The position numbers and the translations under genes are program-made. A stretch of DNA of 64,000 bases, taken from the NCBI GenBank assembly GCA_012064415.1, contig SSNU01000167.1, positions 11,251 through 75,250 of the forward strand, given 5' to 3'. This DNA is from Gyrodactylus bullatarudis. Lineage: Eukaryota; Platyhelminthes; Monogenea; Gyrodactylidea; Gyrodactylidae. This document shows, piece by piece, positions 56,840 through 64,000 of this stretch. The notes beneath the pieces were generated by a model. It saw only the letters and a program-made list of their open reading frames with translations. It was not told where the DNA came from and ran no database searches. The first letter of the stretch is position 1. Each line of letters opens with the position of its first letter.

Positions 56840-57330
56840 AGACGAAAATTTCCAAAATTATTAAAATCACCTATTGATATGATAAATTTAATCTTCAAGT
56901 ATTTTAATAGTATCCCATCAAATTTCGCTTCAAAATACCTTTCCATGCTTCTGGAATAAGATAAACAAAATTGGGAAAAATTTAAAATTAAAAACGTTTT
57001 TTAATGTTTAATTTTCATGATTTTAACCTGAATTCACATTATTTATTTCTAAAAAGTAAAAAAATGACTTAAATCCTATTTTTATTGTTTAGTTAGTTTT
57101 ATTGTTCCTATACAATAGTTAGGAATGAAATTTATCTTATTTTTCATGAACATTACAATTTTGATCGGTCAAAAAGCGTTTTACATTATTTCCAATTTTG
57201 TTTATCTTATTCCAGAATCATGGAAAGGTATTTTGAAATAAAATTTGGTGGGATAATATTAAAATACTTGAAGATTAAATTTATCATATCAATGGGCGAT
57301 TTTAGTAATTTTGGATAATTTCATCTAAGT
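56840..57330. repeat. Inverted-repeat element with ~140-bp arms
   Basis: Arms 56840-56980 and 57189-57330 are reverse complements with scattered differences (ATTCTGGAATAAGATAAAC-type core next to GGAAAGGTATTTTGA). There are no ORFs. It is separate from the transposase gene upstream. Confidence 0.75.
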
Positions 57331-57739
57331 CTACTATTTTCTATGAGCAATTATTTTATAAAAAGGTAATAAAACTATAATCCAGTTCATCGATGATGTA
57401 AATTATTTAGAATACGCCATTTATATGAAGTAAAACGATAATTGAATTTGCATCTCTGGCTATCAGAGTAAAGTACGAGATGTTTGCTAATTCATTTTGA
57501 AATTTCGAAATGATGACATCAAATATACCCTAGATTTGGATGATGTTTCGTGAAACTAATGAAACTGCCTGTATTTTTGTTTCACAATCATTCCAGAACG
57601 CCTTGTTGAGTTATATTTTTAAATGATTCTGGTATGCAATTGAAGAAATTACGGAAACTCTCAAATTTTAAACTTTCTTTATTTTATATTTTAATAAATA
57701 CATAGTTTAGTACTTTTAGTTACTCTCTACGTAAGCCTT

Positions 57740-57930
57740 CTTTCTCCAATCACTTTCTTCTCACTCAGTTTCGTTTTTTTGATTCTGTATTTAAACTATC
57801 TGAATGTGAATACGATTTAAAATGTGTTATAAAATTTATAAGATCCAAAATCGATTATTCGAAAACTCTTCTTTACTCGAATAATCATCTAGCTTGTCGT
57901 CATCGCCTTTTGTTGTACAGAGACCTTTTT
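57740..57930 (+). pseudogene. LINE 3'-end fragment
   Basis: The plus-strand reading ...KLSECEYDLKCVIKFIRSKIDYS and KTLLYSNN matches the C-terminal end of the LINE ORF2 family seen at 25780 and 59900. It is a short 5'-truncated insertion. The rest of 57340-58250 holds nothing I can assign. Confidence 0.65.
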
Positions 57931-58256
57931 TCTTTAAAATTTAACCTTGTAACCTATTTGGACAACGGTTGAGTCGATGACTGACCTGACTGTCGATTTT
58001 TTAAGGCCATTTAGATTTTGATACGGAGCTATAATTTCTTCAGTAAGCTGAAGCTCTTAAAGCTCTTTAAAAAATCTTGGAAATCTACCTATTTGAACAT
58101 TTTTCATTTCAATTTTGCTCAATTTTAAGCAGTAAAATATTGTTTATTGCAAATTTTAAGAATGATTTAAGATAAAATATTTCTCAAACAAACCAGTTAT
58201 ATCCGTTAAATTCATGAAAAACCTCTTCTCTGAATTAATATTTTAACATCGGTAAC

Positions 58257-58439
58257 ATGAGAATGAATCCTTTGACATTAGTTTTCATAGACATCGATAA
58301 TAAAAAGGCCAAAATGATTACGAGTGAATTTAAAGAGGGTGCAACTGTTCTCAAATTCACATTAGAATTGTCCAAACTTTTAATGTATTCCATGACATCT
58401 GGTGTATCTAATAATATAGAAGAAAATGTTTTTATTTAA
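58257..58439 (+). CDS. Small hypothetical ORF (60 aa)
   Basis: A complete ATG-to-TAA frame with an in-frame stop seven codons upstream, lying tail to tail with the protease homologue (30 bp between stop codons). Composition is protein-like: LVFIDIDNKKAKMITSEF, then EGATVLKFTLELSKLLMY, suggesting two strands and a helix. No family is recognised. It could be a short gene or a remnant. Confidence 0.35.
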   Translation: MRMNPLTLVFIDIDNKKAKMITSEFKEGATVLKFTLELSKLLMYSMTSGVSNNIEENVFI

Positions 58440-58469
58440 TACAATTTAATCTAGAATGAGGTCCAATAT

Positions 58470-60781
58470 TTAATCAATACTAATGAGCTCATCGTTTTGT
58501 TGATTTTCAATCCATTTCAAATGATCGTAAATGTTCAAATAGATGGCTGGATTCCTTTTTTTCGAAAACAATCCAATTCCTCCGAGAAAATGGACGCCAT
58601 CTGTGTCTTGACAAATTAACGGATTTCCAAAGTCAAACTAGAAATGTGAACAAAAATTAAATTATTTTTATTAAAATCTGTGAAAAACTTGAGTATAAAT
58701 TCAGATTCATTTCTATATTGTAGAGAACATAATGATTGAAGAATCAATTTCAAATGATTTATACGGAAAAATAACGAAGACTTTAATAAATTATTGATTA
58801 AGCAGATGGTAGATTTCATTATTTTTTTCGAATAACTACATTGGTTTGAATTTTACATTAACCCGAATTAGTTTTATTTAGGGGTACTTTAGATCCGAGG
58901 AAATGCACAAATGTTAACAGTGTAACGTCTTGGTAAAGCATCAGAAAAAGTTGTATTAGAAAAAAACGGGATTTTGGAACCAAATAGAAATTGGTTCAAG
59001 CAATCATAGATTAAATATTTTCTAAAATATCTCACCAAACAACTGCCAGATTCAGTACAAATATATGTTGAATTTTCACTAATCAATGGAGAGAATCGAT
59101 CTTGACACTTTGCCCACTCAGCTACCTGAATATCAATATATTTTCTTGGATTCTCAGACCAGTCTTCCCATTCATAGCAATCAAGACTTTTGCATCTCTC
59201 AGGAGTAATAAAAATAAATTACTTGCGATGTAGTCAAGGCCTCTTTAGCCAGCTTTATCGGCAAACCATAGAAATTTGAATAATCATTTAGATTTTCTTT
59301 TATTCTGATCAAGGCGATATTATGGCTAGAGATATCTGGAAAATTAATATTTTATCTTTCTTAAGCGGTATTCATATGATTTCTGAAAACTTGGCACCTA
59401 GATTTATTCTATTATTATTGATATTAATTTTACCACTCCAATGATATTAAAGATAAATTTTTAAACTTAAATATGTGATGGAGAGGAATTTTAAAAAATC
59501 TGTTTTTCATGACAGAAAGTGATCGTTATTTTTATAATTTTTGATAAGATTACGCGAGAGTATTTCATAAATAAAATTCTCTCACCAGAAGAAGAATCCC
59601 ATAGCACTCTAAATATTGTGTGAGTCCAGATGGACTAATACAAGCCAGAAGACAACAGGTAGTAAGGCAACAGCGTCATTGTCACTATGGTATTTGCCTA
59701 TTTCATAAATCATCATAAATCTGGCCTCAATCCCTTATGGGTTCGCCGTTATGCTTTCATCATTAAAAAATTCTTTGAATCTTCGATCAGAATCGAAATG
59801 TCTTACAATCTAAGAAATATTTCTTATGAAAATAACTACTTACTCTCTACCTTCAATAAACTTAATGATAAGTATGACTTATCGAATTGTGACAACCTAA
59901 ACTCAATTAAAAATATTATGAAACATCTTCTATCTAAAATCGACTACACCTACTCTCTTCTATATCCTGATCTTCATTAAGTAGGATCTACCAGGTGCTT
60001 TTCGATTAAACTTTTCAGATTTACCTACAATACCAATCCATCAAAGATGTCCTACTCCCAAAGCCAACTCGATTTCAATCAAAAACTTTCAATTTTCATG
60101 TTTCATCCTTATAACTATGAACCATCAAAAGATTTATTATTTATTTGTATCCTCCATTAGAATTTTGTTTAATTTTCCTTTTTTTCAATATAGATTTTAT
60201 TCTAACAAAAAAAATCAAAATCAAAAAACTTCCAAAAAGGCTAGCCTATATCTAACTACTCTATACTTTCTGTAGATTATTGAATATTATATAATCTTTT
60301 TTGCATATATAGATCAAACATTAGGTAATATGATGGATTAATGTTTACACCTTATATCAGTGAAATAGTTTGAGATTGAAATTTAAGAAGAATATATCAA
60401 ACCTGTAAAGTTGTAGGCAGGATGAATGATAATCTTATCGGCATGATAAAAACTTTGATTCTTTTTCCGTGAACTGAACATGTTCCACATGCGAATGGCT
60501 AAATTCTTGATTTTTTCATCAAGCGATTGATTTTCATTTTTGTTGAAACGTAAATGCAATTCTCGTGGTTCCATTATTGTCCTGCTCTCGTTATTTTGTC
60601 TTAGACAATGGGCCAATGTTATAATCCATTCTTTTGAAATTAATGATCCCGTACAAAATCTAGTTAATTGGCCCTTGATATCTCTCTTGAATAAGCCGAC
60701 CCTCGACTTGGATACATCATCTTGGCTATAGGCTAGAAAAAGATTCACCAAGAAAATAATCAATTTCAGCCTAATGAACAT
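58470..60781 (-). CDS. Serine protease homologue (trypsin fold), catalytically inactive
   Basis: Four exons: 60781-60403, 59335-59223, 59197-59036, 58637-58470; 273 residues. A signal peptide occupies residues 1-19. The fold markers are CTGSLISKEWIITLAHC with His58 of the triad, then HPAYNF, HNIALIRI, a Cys-rich middle and a C-terminal LGGIGLF...HLKWIEN helix. The Asp of the triad (usually DIALI) is Asn132, and GDSGGP is replaced by FDFGNP, so the nucleophile Ser is Phe221. It therefore cannot be a working protease and fits the secreted SPH class. The usual RIVGG activation site is RVGLF at 27-31. The frame is clean across all exons, which argues for retained function rather than a pseudogene. 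Introns are 1,067, 25 and 398 nt; intron 1 contains a LINE fragment on the opposite strand. Confidence 0.9.
59198..59222 (-). other. 25-nt intron in the protease homologue
   Basis: On the minus strand it reads GTAATTTATT...TACTCCTGAG, 25 nt, phase 0. It joins ALTTSQ to RCKSLDCYEW. Retaining it would give an in-frame stop (TGA in CTCCTGAGA), and the next AG gives a stop after four codons, so this boundary is the only one that keeps the frame. Confidence 0.8.
59687..60230 (+). mobile_element. 5'-truncated LINE copy in the protease intron
   Basis: The frame GLNPLWVRRYAFIIKKFF through NLNSIKNIMKHLLSKIDYTY (stop at 59980) is the C-terminal end of the LINE ORF2 family. A 3' UTR follows and ends in an A-rich segment (CTAACAAAAAAAATC near 60202). 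It is inserted opposite to the host gene. Confidence 0.85.
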
Positions 60782-61120
60782 GACGATTTCTTTTGATGAA
60801 GTAAAACTGATTTTTGATCTAGCTATTCTAATGAAATAAAACTTTTACAATTTTTTTAAAGCAAGCGACAATGAAAATATGTGACTTAGTGAAAGAAATA
60901 TTTATATTGTGTCTTGATATTATACTTTATATACACTTTTATTACAATGTCGAGTAACACACAAATTATGATAGATTTGAATTCTTTTCATGTAATAATT
61001 TATTCTTCTTCATTTCTGAAGGCTTAAGTCAAGTAAATAATTTTAATATATTGTAGTGAAACAACTTCCATCGCTTGACATTATATTCTGGTAATAGTTA
61101 AACAATAGTTTTTGAGAATA
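60782..61120. other. Upstream of the protease homologue
   Basis: Presumed 5' flank and promoter of the minus-strand protease homologue. I see no distinctive element. Confidence 0.35.
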
Positions 61121-61757
61121 TAAAGTTGGTTGATATGAAGTTGGGAATCTATGATTTTTACAATAACCTCGATTTTTTTATAAAAAATTTGAATATGTTA
61201 AAGATTTTTTGGAATAATACTCATGTTGCTCACTTTTACGAGTTGTAGAAAAAGATTATAAGAATAGTTATTTTCATGAAATATATGGACATTTTTCAAA
61301 TTTCGATTTAGACAAGAAAGTCGAATATGCTAAGACTGTTCTAATGCATAACTTGATTATCGTTTTGGAGTCGAATTTCGATTTTTTGAATATTTTCACT
61401 AATGGAAATTAACGAAATTTCGACAAAACGAAATCCCTCGGATATGGTGAATCTTTCGGAAAATTTTCAGTGATATTTGGCTTTCCTGTCTTATTGTGAT
61501 CCTGAAAATAAACTTTTGTTCACTCTCTTACTCTGAAATTAATAATAATTTTCAGTTCAAAGTTCGAAATAATCGAAATTTGAAAAATGTCCATATATTT
61601 CATGAAAATAACTATTTTTATAATCTTATTATATCTTTTTTCTTATCTTTTTTTGGGTAGGATTCCAAAAAACCTTTCATAAATTCGAATTTTTGATGAA
61701 AAAATCGAGTTTTTCGTAAAAGTCATAGATTCCCAACTTCATATCAATTAGCTTTAT
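61121..61757. repeat. Complete hairpin-family element, 637 bp
   Basis: The left end is TAAAGTTGGTTGATATGAAG and the right end, as reverse complement, is TAAAGCTAATTGATATGAAG. Arms 61121-61310 and 61575-61757 pair with moderate divergence. This copy shows both termini of the dispersed family and so defines its limits. Confidence 0.85.
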
Positions 61758-62050
61758 GATTGATTCCATTTTTTGGTTTGAAATAGCGACATTTATTATA
61801 TAAAAATAAAAATAAATAGAATAGATCTGTACAATGGAAAATTCTGAGCAGATAATGAGTGTTCATATACAGTTCTTCTTATGATGTATGACTGCTAATG
61901 AACTGCGAATACTCCATGCCTCATTTACACAACATCATGAGCTACTGCAGAAAATCCAAACTCACAAGAACGTAAACTCAGCAAAAAACACTGTTAACGG
62001 AGTACCATGGATAAACTTTTCAAAAAATGTAAGATCCCAAAAACAGAGGA

Positions 62051-64000
62051 TTAATTTTTTAAATGAAGTTCAGATTTGAGAAGGGTAAAGGAATAATTAA
62101 GTTTTTCTCTTATATAAGAAATTATTATTTTTAAATTTGATAGATCATCACAATCACGAAATTCAAAAATGGAGTCAAGGAGTCTATAGGTAGAGAGTAG
62201 ATAATGATAAGTGAAAGATGGGTTCCTAAGTGCATAGCTCACCGGAGCCAAAGATGAGCTATTGGAGAAAGTCTTAACGATAAAAGCTATTCTACGAATC
62301 CAAATTGGATCAAGACCTGATGTTATAATCAAGGCGTTATAAGAGTCAAGGGTGGGGTATAAATAGTGCAGGAATCTATACTGAACTCTTTCTAATTCAA
62401 GGGAAGCAGAGTTCGAAATGAAGGGTAGAAGAGGAGCTACATAATCAAAGTGAGGAAGTGCAAAACACTTGAAAGCTAGTATCTTCAGATCCCTGGTATT
62501 AGTGAAACGATTGATTATGTAGCAAACAGTTTTAAGGTGATTAATTTTTGTAAGAGGTGCAATTTTAAGGGAAGAGTCAATCTCAAAACCAAGATCAATA
62601 GTGGATGAAACAAATTCACCAGGTAAATGAAGATTAGAGAGGAAGGGTTCAGGGAGATTGATTGGGGTCATTATTTTGCACTTGTTCCTATTAATTTCCA
62701 GTCCCATTTTTTCAAGAGATGTCTTCAGTAATGAAAAAAAATTGTTGATAGCAAGTATATCAACCATGTTTTTAACTGGATATACAAATTTCAGATCATC
62801 GGCATACTTAAATATTTTACCAAGATTACTAGGCATTTGAATGTCAGCTAAACAGAGGTTGAAGAGCAGAGGACCTAATGCTGATCCCTGAGGGACCCCA
62901 GATGTTATCAATCTAGAGGAGCTAACGTCTGAGTTAAACTTAACTCGTTGTTTTCTTCTTGTTAAGAAGAGAATAACCAGGTTAATTATTGATCTATCAA
63001 TATTAACAGAAATTAGTTTGTTAACAATGTACGAGAACTTTAATTTGTCGAAGGCTTTAGAGAGGTCAATGTAATGAATTATGAGATAATGACCCGAGGA
63101 TTTTAGTGGTACAGTATAGTTTAGGAAGTCAATAAGATTAGAACAGGTTCCTTTACCATGTGAGAATGCATGTTGAGAATGGTCTGAGAAATCAGAGGGA
63201 ATTTCCTGCCGAATATAATCAGAGAGAAAACGATCTAACAGTGAGAGGAAGATATTAAGCGATGAAATGGGCCTGAGATCAGAAAAATCTGTGTACTTCG
63301 TGCATTTGGGGATGGGAGTAATAATTACTTCTAACCACTCATCAGGAATGAAGCTCTGCTCAATGCAGCTATTAAGAAAAACAGATAGATGAATAAGAAA
63401 ACAATCAGGGAGAGCCTCAATCAGTTTAAATGAATTAAAATTTGAGTCGATGCGAGATCTAGCTCTACAGGATTTCATAATTCTAATTAAATCAAAGGAA
63501 GAAATTATTGGAGGGGAATCAGAGGGAGAGAGGAGTTCTAAATCTTCCTGAGAGTTAAAAACAGAAGCAAAATAATCATTAAGAGCTTCACGAAAGCCAA
63601 ATTCGTCCAGAGTGGTGAAGTTGGCTATGGAAGAGTAACGATTAATGTTTAGCAGATTCTTGAATTTAGACCATCCTCTCTTAGGACACGATTTAAGATC
63701 CTCTGATAGAATTCTTTCAAAAGAGGATATGCTAATAAGGTTGAAGTCATCAAGAGACGTAAGTATCTTACGGTAATTTATGGTAGTTCGTGTCGAATTT
63801 ACAATTATGTGGCGAAAGATATTATTATTAGAATCATTATTCAAGAAAAGAAAATCTTTATATCTCCAGTATAGAAAGTTAGCACGTTTGAAGTAGACAA
63901 CTTTCTTAGTTTTAGAGTAAAATCTTGAATGTTGCGAACAAGGATTGGTTCTAACAAAAATCAATTTATGATCGGAGAACGGAATCGTTTTGATTGAGAT
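62051..64000 (-). CDS. LINE ORF2: endonuclease C-terminus, reverse transcriptase (Jockey/CR1 type)
   Basis: This frame is open from the stop at 62051 to the right edge of the window, about 649 codons, and continues beyond it. At the edge it reads PFSDHKLIFVRTNP, the SDH catalytic motif closing an APE-type endonuclease. It continues through a linker, RT motifs (PIPKCTKYTDFSDLRPISSL, DLSKAFDKL, GVPQGSALGPLLFN, KYADDLKFVY with the Asp pair) and the C-terminal domain (IWIRRIAFIVKTF). No stops or frameshifts are seen, so this may be a live or recently active copy. ORF2 proteins nick target DNA and prime reverse transcription on it. The 3' UTR would lie below 62050, with simple A-rich sequence near 61800. 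Confidence 0.93.
   Translation of the reverse strand: MSIKTIPFSDHKLIFVRTNPCSQHSRFYSKTKKVVYFKRANFLYWRYKDFLFLNNDSNNNIFRHIIVNSTRTTINYRKILTSLDDFNLISISSFERILSEDLKSCPKRGWSKFKNLLNINRYSSIANFTTLDEFGFREALNDYFASVFNSQEDLELLSPSDSPPIISSFDLIRIMKSCRARSRIDSNFNSFKLIEALPDCFLIHLSVFLNSCIEQSFIPDEWLEVIITPIPKCTKYTDFSDLRPISSLNIFLSLLDRFLSDYIRQEIPSDFSDHSQHAFSHGKGTCSNLIDFLNYTVPLKSSGHYLIIHYIDLSKAFDKLKFSYIVNKLISVNIDRSIINLVILFLTRRKQRVKFNSDVSSSRLITSGVPQGSALGPLLFNLCLADIQMPSNLGKIFKYADDLKFVYPVKNMVDILAINNFFSLLKTSLEKMGLEINRNKCKIMTPINLPEPFLSNLHLPGEFVSSTIDLGFEIDSSLKIAPLTKINHLKTVCYIINRFTNTRDLKILAFKCFALPHFDYVAPLLPFISNSASLELERVQYRFLHYLYPTLDSYNALIITSGLDPIWIRRIAFIVKTFSNSSSLAPVSYALRNPSFTYHYLLSTYRLLDSIFEFRDCDDLSNLKIIISYIREKLNYSFTLLKSELHLKN

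Noticed and set aside
1..64000. CRISPR array, operon, prophage or plasmid features
   Set aside because: The repeats are inverted and dispersed, genes are spliced, and there are no ribosome-binding sites or clustered short direct repeats with spacers.

Overview
This window looks like AT-rich animal nuclear DNA. It holds spliced host genes at low density, embedded in a dense load of DNA transposons, hairpin (MITE/foldback) elements, Penelope-like elements and Jockey/CR1-type LINEs. There is no bacterial operon, CRISPR array or viral gene. The gene content (a DnaJC8-like splicing co-chaperone, a RABGAP1-type TBC protein, a rhodopsin-family peptide receptor and a trypsin-fold protease homologue) points to a bilaterian invertebrate. 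The species cannot be named from this sequence. A parasitic crustacean or a mesozoan-type animal would fit the composition and the very short introns, but that is a guess.

The most striking genome feature is bimodal intron size. Where no transposon has landed, introns are often only 25-35 nt (25 in the protease homologue, 29 in the PSMG3-like gene, 35, 33 and 31 in the RABGAP1 gene, and a probable 24 nt in a MULE transposase). Other introns of the same genes reach 1-12 kb and are filled with mobile elements.

Layout. 1-3.5 kb: nested inverted-repeat elements. 3.76-3.97 kb: a piggyBac-type MITE. 4.8-6.5 kb: a decayed Mutator-like element carrying a tRNA-derived SINE. 6.4-8.65 kb: a broken Penelope-like element (PLE) with an internal duplication and an inserted inverted-repeat element. 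8.95-11.34 kb (minus strand): DNAJC8-like gene. 11.40-11.82 kb: PSMG3-like gene, divergent from DNAJC8 across 55 bp. 12.4-40.2 kb: a complete 12-exon RABGAP1-like gene (974 codons), whose 12 kb intron 6 contains a Tigger element with giant TIRs, a second PLE and a LINE. 41.13-42.52 kb: a Tc1/mariner-type element with intact ends and a deleted catalytic core. 43.99-51.02 kb: the 3' half (TM4 to C-terminus) of a peptide GPCR. 54.1-56.4 kb: a broken hAT-like transposase gene. 58.47-60.78 kb (minus): a four-exon inactive serine protease homologue with a LINE fragment in intron 1. 61.1-61.8 kb: a hairpin element. 62.05 kb to the right edge (minus): an intact LINE ORF2.

The host genes do not form a pathway. 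The only obvious regulatory coupling is the divergent DNAJC8/PSMG3 promoter. The features most worth following up are the near-minimal introns, a dispersed family of long hairpins (one with 312 bp arms of almost perfect identity), PIP-box-like C-termini on both PLEs, the Tigger element with ~380 bp TIRs, and the protease homologue that has lost Asp102 and Ser195.
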